Origin: Pirellulales bacterium
GTDB taxonomy: Bacteria > Planctomycetota > Planctomycetia > Pirellulales > DATAWG01
Direction: 5' to 3'
Length of the DNA: 35,173 nt
Assembly (NCBI GenBank): GCA_036267355.1
Contig: DATAWG010000120.1
Coordinates: forward strand, 1 to 35,173
The translations under genes were made by a program, and so were the position numbers. The notes below the pieces were generated by a model that worked only from the letters and a program-made list of their open reading frames with translations, was not told the origin of the DNA and did not search any database. This document shows, piece after piece, positions 14,284 through 23,359 of this stretch (positions within the stretch are counted from its first letter, which is position 1; the number at the start of each line of letters is the position of its first letter).

Positions 14284-15900
14284 ATGAGCGCAATCGACCA
14301 CGCCTTCATCCGTGCCTACACGCTCGATACGGCCGTCGCATCCGCAGCGAAGGAAAACGAGCTTCGCGAGGAACCGATGCCCGCATCAAGGTCGGCATCG
14401 AAGTTAGCCGCGAGAGATCGACTTTCCGCAGCGACGGCCGTCCGCGCTGCGGAGCGCAGCTCGGACGCATCGCAGCGCATCCTCACAATTTCGAGCGCCC
14501 CGCGGGGCCCATCGCGGCGAAGCCCGGCGACAACCGGTCCTGTTGCGACGGTGCAAAGCGCCTCCCTACGTTTTTCGAATGCTTCGTCGCCGCAGCTCAG
14601 GGCCGCACCTCCGGCTGGCATGCACATGGATGCCGCCACGCAAGAAGAAGCGCCAACCGCGATGCACGTTTTTTCTCCATCCCATTCTTCTGCCGCACCG
14701 GCCGTTCCCGCTCCGCACTTTCGATTGGCCTCGTTCGTCCATAGCACATCGACACTCGAACCGTCGTCAATTCGCGAAGCGCACATCTCGCCGGCCTTGC
14801 CGTCTCCAGCAGCGCCGGCCATGGCGACGATCGCGTGGGGCACCGAATCGCTCGCCGAAGAACCCGCCGTCTCTGGGCCGAATCCGCCTGCATTCGCTTT
14901 GGCGGAAGCGAAATGTTCCGAACCGCCGGCGGGCGCGCCGCTATCCTTTCGCTCGACATTTTCGATTTCGCCGGCAATTCAATTGTCCGAACCACAGCCG
15001 GCAACCGTGCTGGCGGCCGCTGCCCCGGTTGCTGCCGCAACGATTCCGTCTGAGAATTTGCAAAGAATGACTGAGCCGGCTCCAACCTTTCCGGCGAAGA
15101 ATCCGCCGAGCGCCGCTATTGCGGCTTTCGAACATCCCGATATGCGATCGGCGGCAACGGCCTTCGCCGATGTCGATCCGCCGATTGCCCCCGATGCTCC
15201 TCGCGCGGCCTTCGAAGTCGACCGATTTGTCTGGCCCGAATTGTGCGAAGCGCTTTTGGAAAAACGCGCCGGCGAATTCGATCAGTTGGTCGGTCAGTTG
15301 GTTACCGAATCGGCGCTTGGCCGCAAAGTGATTGCCATCACCGGTTCGCGGCGCGGCGACGGGCGCACGACGCTCACGCTCTTGCTTGCTCGGCGGCTCG
15401 CGGCCACGGCGATGAAGGTCGTCGTCGTCGATGCCGATTTCGAGGTGCCGCAACTAGCGGCTCGATTGGGAATGACGCTCGAAAGCGGTTGGGAACGCAT
15501 TCTGGCCGACGGCCTGCCGGTTTGGGACGCTCTCGTCGAGTCGATGGACGACCGCCTGACGCTATTGCCTCTTGCACCACGGCCGGCATCGGTCGCAGCG
15601 CAGCCGCCTGTTGGTGAATTCGTCGCCAACCATGCTGCTGCGATCCGTGAGCACATCGGCTTGCTCCGAAAGCATTTTGATGTCGTGCTGGTCGATGCGG
15701 GAGCGATTAAGGCGATTCGCGCCGATGCGAGGCCACGAGGACCGTTGGCAATAGCGAATGCCCTGGACGCGGCGATCATGGTTTCAGACGCCCGGATCAT
15801 GGCCCCAGGCCGCGTCGGCGAACTCCAGCGTCGATTGGCGGAATCGCGAATCGTGCCGCTCGGAGTCGCCGAAAACTTTTGCCCGGCCAACTCAAACTGA
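14284..15900 (+). CDS. ParA/CpsD-like ATPase with Arg in the P-loop
   Basis: This 538-residue protein has a long Ala/Pro/Ser-rich N-terminal region (about 1-310, low complexity) and a C-terminal MinD/ParA/BY-kinase-type nucleotide-binding domain (about 325-535). The Walker A loop reads GSRRGDGRTT (354-363), with Arg361 where GxxxxGK(S/T) enzymes have Lys. Walker A' (VVVVDADFEVPQLA) and Walker B (VVLVDAG) are intact. In capsule systems this fold is CpsD/CapB, the tyrosine autokinase partner of a Wzz-like membrane protein. No C-terminal Tyr cluster is present here. With a membrane protein upstream and an ExeA ATPase downstream it probably belongs to a polysaccharide or secretion machine. ATP hydrolysis is uncertain because of the Lys-to-Arg change. 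Confidence 0.75.
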   Translation: MSAIDHAFIRAYTLDTAVASAAKENELREEPMPASRSASKLAARDRLSAATAVRAAERSSDASQRILTISSAPRGPSRRSPATTGPVATVQSASLRFSNASSPQLRAAPPAGMHMDAATQEEAPTAMHVFSPSHSSAAPAVPAPHFRLASFVHSTSTLEPSSIREAHISPALPSPAAPAMATIAWGTESLAEEPAVSGPNPPAFALAEAKCSEPPAGAPLSFRSTFSISPAIQLSEPQPATVLAAAAPVAAATIPSENLQRMTEPAPTFPAKNPPSAAIAAFEHPDMRSAATAFADVDPPIAPDAPRAAFEVDRFVWPELCEALLEKRAGEFDQLVGQLVTESALGRKVIAITGSRRGDGRTTLTLLLARRLAATAMKVVVVDADFEVPQLAARLGMTLESGWERILADGLPVWDALVESMDDRLTLLPLAPRPASVAAQPPVGEFVANHAAAIREHIGLLRKHFDVVLVDAGAIKAIRADARPRGPLAIANALDAAIMVSDARIMAPGRVGELQRRLAESRIVPLGVAENFCPANSN

Positions 15901-15987
15901 CACGATCAAATTGACACTGTTCCGGTTGAATCGCGTCAGCCCGTTCTCCGACGATCGCCGCTTCAACCAATCCCATAGCGAATCACC

Positions 15988-16803
15988 ATGTACGAATCCT
16001 ACTGGCAACTCGATCGACGGCCATTTGAAAACACCGACGACCCGCGATTCTATTATCCCGGCGAGAGCCATCAGGGAACGCTCCTGAAGCTGCGCTACGT
16101 GGTGGAGAATCAGCGCGGCGGAGCAGTGCTGGCCGGCGCCGCCGGCACCGGCAAAACGCTCGTCGCTCGAGTCTTAGCCCGGCAATTGGCCGACACATGC
16201 CGGCCAATTGTGCACATCGTATTTCCGCAGATGACGGCCGTCGAACTGCTTGCCTATCTGGCCGATGAATTGGCCGTTCCGGATGCGGGTTCGCGGAACG
16301 TCGATCAAACGATTCGCCGCATCCAGACATTCTTGGCCGAGAATTCGGCCCGCGGTAAACACGCCGTCGTGATCATGGATGAAGCGCATCTCTTGGAAGA
16401 CACGCAAACGCTCGAAGCATTGCGAATGCTATTGAATTTCGAGCCCGATTCTCGCCCAGGGCTTACGCTCCTTTTGGTCGGCCAGCCGAAGCTACTGCCG
16501 ATTCTCGATCGCATGCCCGGCTTCGAAGAGCGCTTGGCGCTCAAGTGTCTTTTGCGGCCGTTCACGCTTGACGAAACAATAAGCTACGTATCGCACCGCT
16601 TGCAAACGGCTGGCGCCAAACGGCAAATTTTCGAGCCGGCGGCGCTCGAATCGCTGTATTCGCTGACGCACGGCCTGGCCCGGCGGATCAATCGCTTGTG
16701 CGATCTGGCCCTTTTGATCGGGTTCGCTGAAGAACGCCAAATCGTCACCGCCGAGCAACTCGACGCGGTCGCACAAGAACTGGTAGCGGTCATGCCCGAA
16801 TAG
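15988..16803 (+). CDS. ExeA-like AAA ATPase
   Basis: This 271-residue protein begins MYESYWQLDRRPFENTDDPR and continues FYYPGESH, the opening of ExeA/GspA-type and XrtA-associated AAA ATPases. Walker A is GAAGTGKT (Lys56) and Walker B is VVIMDEAH (Asp131, Glu132). A sensor-like LLVGQP motif and a lid with GLARRINRLCDLALL follow. It lacks the transmembrane and peptidoglycan-binding C-terminal parts of full-length ExeA, as do the stand-alone versions found next to exopolysaccharide genes. ExeA helps place the secretin through peptidoglycan in type II secretion; stand-alone forms are of unknown role. It follows the ParA-like gene by 87 bp on the same strand. No secretin is visible in the window. 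Confidence 0.85.
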   Translation: MYESYWQLDRRPFENTDDPRFYYPGESHQGTLLKLRYVVENQRGGAVLAGAAGTGKTLVARVLARQLADTCRPIVHIVFPQMTAVELLAYLADELAVPDAGSRNVDQTIRRIQTFLAENSARGKHAVVIMDEAHLLEDTQTLEALRMLLNFEPDSRPGLTLLLVGQPKLLPILDRMPGFEERLALKCLLRPFTLDETISYVSHRLQTAGAKRQIFEPAALESLYSLTHGLARRINRLCDLALLIGFAEERQIVTAEQLDAVAQELVAVMPE

Positions 16804-16945
16804 GAAACTTCTTCGGCGACCAAGCTCAGGGGAAGGCCCGCCGAGTTCCACCTGTTTCCATCGACGCTCCTAGCCTTCCGCGGGATCCCGACCCAGCCGC
16901 CAATAGCGTTGCGCCTGGTGTGCTCCCTGGCAACCTGTTCTAACG

Positions 16946-17437
16946 TCAAACGCCCAGCATGCCCGCATTTGCCAGCCAAGCAAGTTCGCCCGCATTGCGT
17001 TCGAGGGGGCCTTCGAAGCGAATCGCAGCGATGGCCCCCTTCGCAAAACGGATCGAGGCCGATCCGTCGCCGATAAGCGCCGCCGCCAGATCGGTCACCG
17101 CCGGCGCGTGACATACCCAAGCGATTTGCTCGTCGTCTTTGCGCCGCCCGGCCCACGCCAGCACTTCGCCCAAATCGGAATCCGGCCGCAGCGCGACCAA
17201 CTCGGTTATTTCCGGTGTTTTGGCCAGATGCTCCGCCAGGATGTCGGCGGTCTGCCGGCAGCGCACCAGCGGACTGGTGGCGATCCAGGTCGGCCGAATC
17301 TTTGCGCCCGACAATCGGTCGAGCATTTTGGCGAATCGCTTCTTGCCGTCGGCGGTCAAAGGGCGCAAATCGTCGTTGGGATAGCGTTTTTCATCGTGTT
17401 CCCCGGCCCACGCATGACGAACAATGTAGAGAATCAT
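16946..17437 (-). CDS. sixA: Phosphohistidine phosphatase SixA
   Basis: This 163-residue histidine-phosphatase-superfamily protein opens MILYIVRHAWAGEH. Arg7 and His8 form the RH(G/A) motif, with Ala as usual for SixA. IATSPLVRCRQTADIL carries the second catalytic Arg, and VCHAPAVTDL carries the second catalytic His in place of the usual GH.P. The length matches SixA, which dephosphorylates phosphohistidine in HPt domains or the nitrogen PTS. GGGAG lies 9 bp before the ATG at 17437. The gene is divergent from the Kdo cluster and convergent with the ExeA-like gene. Confidence 0.88.
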   Translation of the reverse strand: MILYIVRHAWAGEHDEKRYPNDDLRPLTADGKKRFAKMLDRLSGAKIRPTWIATSPLVRCRQTADILAEHLAKTPEITELVALRPDSDLGEVLAWAGRRKDDEQIAWVCHAPAVTDLAAALIGDGSASIRFAKGAIAAIRFEGPLERNAGELAWLANAGMLGV

Positions 17438-17646
17438 CGGCGCTGCTCCCTGAAGCGAAGGATTGAACGAGCAACTCGGCTGACCGCTTGTGAGGGAATC
17501 GGGACTGACTCCGAGCCAAGTCGAAAAAACCCGAGAAAAACGATTTCCGCGAGACTGCCCGACCCCATTCTTTCACATCCTCCCGAGTGGTTTGGCTTGC
17601 AGCTTATACCATCCGTTGCAGGCAATGCTAGCGTCGGCCGCCCGCG

Positions 17647-17675
17647 TTGTCGAAAATCGGCTGGAACACTACAAT
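17647..17675 (+). promoter_or_regulatory. Sigma-70 promoter for the kdsD-kdsC operon
   Basis: TTGTCG (-35, 4/6), a 17-bp spacer and TACAAT (-10, 5/6, 17670-17675) put initiation near 17682, about 34 nt before the chosen kdsD start. Confidence 0.6.
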
Positions 17676-17715
17676 TCCGCGGTTGAATTCTCCGCCGTCA
17701 AGGATGACGCCTGCG

Positions 17716-18873
17716 ATGAGCATGGAAGCCGCTACCGGACCGTTGAACGCCGCCGACCAACTGCGCTACGCGCGGCAAATCATCCAGATCGAGGCCGAGG
17801 CGCTCGACGGGCTCGGCCGCCGGCTCGATACCGAATTTTGCCGGGCGGCAAACGAATTGTATCAATGCCCGGGAAGCGCAATCGTCACCGGCATCGGCAA
17901 GGCGGGGCTCATCGGCCAAAAGATTGCCGCGACGCTCGCTTCGACCGGCACTCGCAGCCATTTTTTGCATGCCGGCGAAGCGGTCCATGGCGACCTGGGA
18001 CGCATTCATCGAACCGATCTGATGCTCATTCTCTCCCATAGCGGCGAAACGCAAGAAGTCGTGCGATTGCTCCCGGCTCTGGCAGCGCTTGGGGTGCCGA
18101 TCATTGCCGTCACGGGGCATCGCAGCAGTACGCTGGCCCGAGCCGCGCACATTACGCTTGATTTGGGACCCCTGAAAGAGGCTTGTTCGCTCGGGCTGGC
18201 TCCCAGCACGAGCACCACCGCGATGCTGGCCATCGGCGATGCGCTGGCGCTGGTGGTGAGCCGGATGCGGTCGTTTGGCCGCGAAGATTTCGCTCGCTTC
18301 CATCCCGGGGGTAGCTTGGGCCGGCAATTGGCGAAGGTCGAAGAGCAAATGCGGCCGCTGGCCGACTGCCGAGTAGCCCATTGCTCGCAGAGCGTGCGGC
18401 AAGTGCTAGTCGAGCGTCGCCGGCCGACTCGCCGCACCGGTGCCGTGATGATTGTCGATCCCGATGGTATCTTGCGCGGCATTTTCACGGACAGCGATTT
18501 GGCCCGTTTGTTCGAGAGCCACCGCGATGAAGCCCTCGACGGCCCGATCCGCCAGGTGATGACCAAGCGGCCCACCACAGTGCCCGCCGGATCGATGGTT
18601 GCCGATGCAGTGGAAATCATGGCCGAACGAAAGATCAGCGAGCTTCCCGTCGTCGACGGCGCCGGCAAACCGGTCGGACTGATCGACATCACCGACATCG
18701 TGGCACTTTATCCCGAGGGGGATCTCGCCGGCATCCGCGCAGGAGAACGGTCGCCTGAGGCCCGTGCTGGCCAGCCGCCGCGGCCGAAAAATCCGGCGTT
18801 CGTTCGCCGTACGCTAAAAACGGAATCCCCCCGGTCGATCGCCGAGCCGTTTGGTCCGGGAGGCGAGCCATGA
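17716..18873 (+). CDS. kdsD: Arabinose-5-phosphate isomerase (KdsD/KpsF family)
   Basis: This 385-residue protein has a SIS sugar-isomerase domain (about 40-175) with GIGKAGLIGQKIAATLASTG, FLHAGEAVHGDLG and SHSGETQEV. A FHPGGSLGRQL linker follows, then a pair of CBS domains (about 215-335; QVMTKRPTTVP and ISELPVVD). The enzyme converts ribulose 5-phosphate to arabinose 5-phosphate, the first step of Kdo synthesis for lipopolysaccharide. A non-family Pro/Arg-rich tail of about 45 residues follows the CBS pair. The start at 17716 has AAGGA 12 bp upstream; ATGs at 17704 and 17722 are alternatives. The stop overlaps the kdsC start by 4 bp. Confidence 0.93.
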   Translation: MSMEAATGPLNAADQLRYARQIIQIEAEALDGLGRRLDTEFCRAANELYQCPGSAIVTGIGKAGLIGQKIAATLASTGTRSHFLHAGEAVHGDLGRIHRTDLMLILSHSGETQEVVRLLPALAALGVPIIAVTGHRSSTLARAAHITLDLGPLKEACSLGLAPSTSTTAMLAIGDALALVVSRMRSFGREDFARFHPGGSLGRQLAKVEEQMRPLADCRVAHCSQSVRQVLVERRRPTRRTGAVMIVDPDGILRGIFTDSDLARLFESHRDEALDGPIRQVMTKRPTTVPAGSMVADAVEIMAERKISELPVVDGAGKPVGLIDITDIVALYPEGDLAGIRAGERSPEARAGQPPRPKNPAFVRRTLKTESPRSIAEPFGPGGEP

Positions 18874-19400
18874 CGCTGCAACAACGGGCCGCCCCGATCG
18901 AATTGATGCTTTCCGACGTCGACGGAGTGCTGACCGACGGCAGCGTCGTGTTCGACAACCAGGGAATCGAACTCAAGAAATTTCACATCACCGATGGTTT
19001 GGGAATCCAGATTTGGCGCAAGGCCGGCTATCGGTTCGGAATGATCACCGGCCGTTCGTCGCACATCGTGCGGCTACGGGCGGCGGAATTGGGGGTTGAA
19101 TTAGTTCGCCAAGGCGTGGAAGACAAACTGACGGTCGTGCAGCAAGTTGTCGCCGAGCTTGGGCTCAAGCTGCAACAGGTTTGCTTTATCGGGGACGATT
19201 TGCCCGATTTGGCGGTCGTGCAGCAAGTGGGCCTGGGCATCGCGGTCGCCGATGGCTGCGAGGAACTACGGCGAGCGGCACATTACGTCACTCGCCGCGC
19301 CGGCGGTCGCGGCGCGGTTCGCGAAGCGATCGAAATGATTTTGAAGGCCCAAGGGCGCTGGGACGACTTCGTCCAAAAGTATCAAGGCCGGCCCGAGTAG
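18870..19400 (+). CDS. kdsC: 3-deoxy-D-manno-octulosonate 8-phosphate phosphatase (KdsC)
   Basis: This 176-residue HAD phosphatase without a large cap has the nucleophile loop LSDVDGVLTDG (Asp16, Asp18), then ITGR (motif II), Lys in VEDKL, and GDDLPDL (motif IV). GGxGAVREAIE is the C-terminal helix that closes the tetramer active site in KdsC. It removes phosphate from Kdo-8-phosphate. The ATGA overlap with kdsD shows co-translation. KdsA and KdsB are not in the window. The size and motif spacing are standard. Confidence 0.93.
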   Translation: MTLQQRAAPIELMLSDVDGVLTDGSVVFDNQGIELKKFHITDGLGIQIWRKAGYRFGMITGRSSHIVRLRAAELGVELVRQGVEDKLTVVQQVVAELGLKLQQVCFIGDDLPDLAVVQQVGLGIAVADGCEELRRAAHYVTRRAGGRGAVREAIEMILKAQGRWDDFVQKYQGRPE

Positions 19401-19407
19401 CGGCATT

Positions 19408-19507
19408 GCCAATGTAGCAGGCACATTCCGTGTGCCGTCCGCCCTGCTCTGTGCGTCGCGCGCCACGAAGCGCAGACGGCCCACGGAGTGTGCCTGCTAT
19501 GTTGGTC
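19408..19507. repeat. 100-bp palindromic element with about 33-bp arms
   Basis: The left arm begins GCCAATGTAGCAGGCACATT and runs to about 19440. The right arm (19475-19507) is its imperfect reverse complement, ending GTGTGCCTGCTATGTTGGTC. A loop of about 33 nt separates them. It lies between kdsC and the LptA-like gene. A half copy occurs at 7833-7862. Confidence 0.75.
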
Positions 19508-19567
19508 GCCCGACGCAGCGTTCGGTCAACAAGCGACACCATCCCGCACTGCACTCCGTGTAAACCC

Positions 19568-22500
19568 ATGTTCCAGCGAATCCGACGTTCGGCAATCGGC
19601 TTCGCTGTGGTAATGGCGGCGTTTACCGTCTATCGCGTAGCGGCAGTGCCGTTTCTCGAGCCCTCCGTTCCCCCCCGAGCGCAATCGGGCGAGTATTTTG
19701 CCGGCGGCGCGCAGTCGGCCGGCGACCCGGTCCTGACACGGCTTTTTCCGCCGAATTCCTGGCTGCTGCAAGATCCAATCAAACTCGAAAACGATCATTC
19801 GCAATTGTTGATGCGCGAATATCGCAATCTGCCCGACGGCCGGGTGGAAATGAATCCTTGCGCGATCTTATTTTTTCCCGGCGACGCAGACATGTCCGAC
19901 GCCCAGCAATCGCAGGGGCGCATCATCGTGCTCGAAGCTCCCGAGGGGGCGACGGCCCAATTCGATCAGCCCCTTGATCTGCAATCGGGCAAGGTGGGCC
20001 ATTTGCTCGGAGCTCATTTTCACGGCCCCGTGACAATCCGTGGAACGCCGAGCCGTCCCGGCGCTACCGACGATATCGCAATCGTCACCCGCGACGTACA
20101 GATGGACACCGATCGCATTTGGACTCACGAGCCAGTCGATTTTCGCTTCGGTCAAAACACCGGCCACGGTCGCGACCTGCAAATTCTTTTGCTTCCCTCG
20201 ACCCATGCCGGCGATCACGGTCCGAGCATCGGCGGCATTCAAACGATCGAGCTGCTTCGCGACGTGCAGATGCGGCTCGTCTCCGGCGGCGGCAGCATGA
20301 TGCCGATGGACGCTCGCCATCCGACGACGAAACCGCCTGCCGCTCCTGCATCCGCCAACGGCGCGAAAACGGCTGCCGATCGGCCGCCAAGCATGCAATC
20401 TCTGCCGATTCGGCGGAGCGATTTGCCGACTCCCGTTCCCGACATGGCGGGCATCGAGCATCAGCAGCCGGCCGCTGCACGGTCGGCGAGGGTGCCTGCC
20501 GGCCCCGCCAAAACGATGGCAGAGCAGAATCCGCCGGTCGATATTCGTTGCAAGGGAAAATTCCGCTTCGACATGGTGAAATATCTGGCCACGTTCGACG
20601 ATCAAGTCGACGTCACGCGAACGCCGCACGACGGCCCCAGCGACCAGATGACTTGCGAGCAATTGATCGTTCATTTCGCGGCCCGCGATCCGGTCGCGAA
20701 GCCAAGCGGCGTCGCACCGGTGCAAAAGGCCGGCGATGCCGCGGCCAACCCGGCGAGCACGCCGTCATCGGCGGCCCACACGCCGTCTCCGGCGGGCGCG
20801 GGTCCATCACAGGATCAATCCGGTTCGACGAACCAAAAGATTCCCAATCTTCAGCCAGAGCGGATCGAAGCTCGCGGAAATCCCGTGATCGTGCGCGCGC
20901 CCTCGAACGGTTCCTATGCCAGTGGCGAGCACCTCGACTACGACATCCCGACCGGGCAAGTCACGCTCGACGGCGGCGACCAAGTGACGATGCAGCAGCA
21001 GACGAACGAAATCCACGCCCGCAGCGTTGTCTATCAACCGGGCGAACCGGGCCGACTTGGGCGGTTGTTGGCGATCGGCCCCGGCTGGCTCCGCGGCGTG
21101 CCACCGCAATCGAGCGACAAGCCTCAATCGCCGAAGCAGTTCGGCGGCGTTGCGGGCCAAAGAAATCCCGTCCCGCCCGGCGTGCCGCAACAGCCGCCTC
21201 AACTTTTTGAGGCCCATTGGTCACGGCAGTTGAAGCTGCGGCCGTATGAGCAAAACCACGTTATTTCACTGCTGGGAGACGCGCGGGCCGGTTTCACGGG
21301 GCAAGGCGAACTCTCGGCCGACGAAATTCATCTCTGGCTGTTGGAGCCGCCCCCGGCCGACAAGGCGCATCCGGCCCCTGCTGCTTCGGCTGGAAAATCG
21401 CAGATTCAGCCCGATCGGATGTTAGCGATCGGACAAGTACAGATTAATTCGACGCAACTGATCGGAAGCTGCAGCAGGTTGGAGGCTTGGTTTCAACAAG
21501 CGACACCCCCGCAAGCCGCCCCGCCAAACATTCCGAATTCGGCGATCGGAGGCGCGGCGCCATCGCAGAAGTTCCCTTCGCGGCCGATCGGAAATGTGTC
21601 GAATGGAACCGCTGATAATCGCGATGCCGTACCGAATGGCAATCTCGCGGCGGGTGGTGGGGCGGGGCCGATTTATCCCGCGAACACGTTTGCCCCTGCC
21701 GATCGATCGCCGCGAGCCGCTCCGGCGCAAAACGGATTCATGCCGATGTTTGCCGGCCCGGCCCGCGGCGCGCAAGTCCGGCCTTCGAAATATGAAGTCG
21801 ATGGGCAGCGAATCCGCGTGCAGATGTTGATGCGCGGCGATTCAACGACAGTCGAAGACCTCGCGGTCGATGGACAGGTTCACCTGGTCGAAGTGCTAAC
21901 GCCCATGCCCGGCGACGAGCCGCTCCGCATCAGCGGCGACGCGTTGCAAGTCGTCCGGGCAAGCGACCCCGACACCGACGTCACGATCAGCGGCCGGCCG
22001 GCGCAAGCGGCGTCGCGCGGGATGGAGATGGAGGGCGATGTAATTCGGCTCGACAAGGGGGCAAACCGGCTCTGGATCGATGGCCCCGGCCGCATGAAAC
22101 TTCCCGCCAATCAATTGATGAACGGCGATGGCGGCGGCCTCGCTGGACTCCAACCAACGGCGCCGCGAACCAGCCCGCCGGCGACGCAGACCGGCGTTTC
22201 CAGGATCCCAGGACCCCAGCCGCCAGCGCAACCGCTCTTCATCGACTGGCAAGGCCGCATGGCTTTCGATGGATTGTTGGCCCGATTCGAGCGCTCCGTC
22301 GTCTGCCAAACCGACACGCGCAATTTGCGCACCGAGCTGCTCGATGTCACGATGCGCGAACGCGTGAACTTCGCGCAGCCGCAATCGGGCCAGCGCACTG
22401 ACGTCGGCCGAATTTTCTGCCACGGCGACGTACTCATCGAAAGCCGCGGCTTCGACGTGCAACACGCGCTCACGAATGTCGAACGCCTGCGGGCACACGA

Positions 22501-23359
22501 TCTGACGGTCGATCAAGTGACGGGCGCAATCGATGGCCAGGGACCGGGTTGGCTGACCAGCACGCGCCGCGGCGCCCAGGATTTGGCCCCCGGATCGACG
22601 CCCAGCCGCCTGCCGGCGGGGCGCCCGAATCAACCCATGGTCGAGCCGATCATCCGGCCGACATCGCAATCCGGCGTGCTACCCGCCGTCGCCATTGCAC
22701 CGCAGCAGTCGGGCAACCGGCCCGGCCAACCCGGACAGCAGCGCGGCGCGCCCGACCCCAATGGCCTGACCTATTTGAACGTTCAATTTCAAGGCCCGAT
22801 CACCGGCAACCTCAACAACCATGAGATCGCGTTCCACGACCAAGTGCGCACGATTTATGGCCCGGTCCCCGATTGGGCCGATCAGTTGAATTTCGACAAA
22901 GTTCAAGACCTCGGTCCGAAAGACGAATTGCTGAATTGCGATCAGATGACGCTCCGGCAAGGCGCCATCGTGCAGCAACCAGGCCAGCCCGAACGCCGTC
23001 CGATGGAAATGGAATCGGTCGGCAACGTGTCGGTCGAAGGGGCCACATTCCGGGCGCTGGCGAACCGGATGACGTATGCCGAGGCGAAAGATTTGCTCGT
23101 GCTCGAGGGAGACGGCCGCAACGACGCGGAGCTATACCGGCAGGATCGCGTGGGATCGCCGCCCACACGGATCGCGGCCCGCAGGATCCTGTATTGGCGA
23201 ACGGCGAATCAAGTGTCGGTCAACGATGCCCGCTACTTCGATCTCGACCAAAGCACTTCGGCAACCGCTCCACCCAGCATGACGGGCGCCAAATCGGCGC
23301 CTCCCCAATCCCAGTCCGGCAGCAAAAAGCCGACCCCGCCCGTCAACGGCACGCCATAG
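19568..23359 (+). CDS. Giant membrane-anchored LptA/OstA-like protein
   Basis: This 1263-residue protein has an N-terminal signal anchor (IGFAVVMAAFTVYRVAAV, about 9-26) like that of LptC. A long beta-rich, Pro/Gln-linked body follows. Segments with the LptA/OstA style are FDMVKYLATFDDQVDVTRTP (near 335), a QMTCEQLIVHF strand, YDIPTGQVTLDGGDQVTMQQ, a C-terminal METEN-like block with VGNVSVEGATF, MTYAEAKDLLVLEGDG and AARRILYWRTANQVSV. LptA and LptC are normally about 180-190 residues and carry LPS across the periplasm. Here several LptA-like segments appear to be strung together. The position directly after kdsD-kdsC supports a role in LPS transport or assembly. The start at 19568 leads into the anchor. 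Assignment is by motif style and context, not by alignment. Confidence 0.65.
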   Translation: MFQRIRRSAIGFAVVMAAFTVYRVAAVPFLEPSVPPRAQSGEYFAGGAQSAGDPVLTRLFPPNSWLLQDPIKLENDHSQLLMREYRNLPDGRVEMNPCAILFFPGDADMSDAQQSQGRIIVLEAPEGATAQFDQPLDLQSGKVGHLLGAHFHGPVTIRGTPSRPGATDDIAIVTRDVQMDTDRIWTHEPVDFRFGQNTGHGRDLQILLLPSTHAGDHGPSIGGIQTIELLRDVQMRLVSGGGSMMPMDARHPTTKPPAAPASANGAKTAADRPPSMQSLPIRRSDLPTPVPDMAGIEHQQPAAARSARVPAGPAKTMAEQNPPVDIRCKGKFRFDMVKYLATFDDQVDVTRTPHDGPSDQMTCEQLIVHFAARDPVAKPSGVAPVQKAGDAAANPASTPSSAAHTPSPAGAGPSQDQSGSTNQKIPNLQPERIEARGNPVIVRAPSNGSYASGEHLDYDIPTGQVTLDGGDQVTMQQQTNEIHARSVVYQPGEPGRLGRLLAIGPGWLRGVPPQSSDKPQSPKQFGGVAGQRNPVPPGVPQQPPQLFEAHWSRQLKLRPYEQNHVISLLGDARAGFTGQGELSADEIHLWLLEPPPADKAHPAPAASAGKSQIQPDRMLAIGQVQINSTQLIGSCSRLEAWFQQATPPQAAPPNIPNSAIGGAAPSQKFPSRPIGNVSNGTADNRDAVPNGNLAAGGGAGPIYPANTFAPADRSPRAAPAQNGFMPMFAGPARGAQVRPSKYEVDGQRIRVQMLMRGDSTTVEDLAVDGQVHLVEVLTPMPGDEPLRISGDALQVVRASDPDTDVTISGRPAQAASRGMEMEGDVIRLDKGANRLWIDGPGRMKLPANQLMNGDGGGLAGLQPTAPRTSPPATQTGVSRIPGPQPPAQPLFIDWQGRMAFDGLLARFERSVVCQTDTRNLRTELLDVTMRERVNFAQPQSGQRTDVGRIFCHGDVLIESRGFDVQHALTNVERLRAHDLTVDQVTGAIDGQGPGWLTSTRRGAQDLAPGSTPSRLPAGRPNQPMVEPIIRPTSQSGVLPAVAIAPQQSGNRPGQPGQQRGAPDPNGLTYLNVQFQGPITGNLNNHEIAFHDQVRTIYGPVPDWADQLNFDKVQDLGPKDELLNCDQMTLRQGAIVQQPGQPERRPMEMESVGNVSVEGATFRALANRMTYAEAKDLLVLEGDGRNDAELYRQDRVGSPPTRIAARRILYWRTANQVSVNDARYFDLDQSTSATAPPSMTGAKSAPPQSQSGSKKPTPPVNGTP

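Noticed and set aside
20119-21210. 363-codon frame inside the LptA-like gene
   Set aside because: Highly Arg-rich and motif-free; a shadow of the long gene in another frame.
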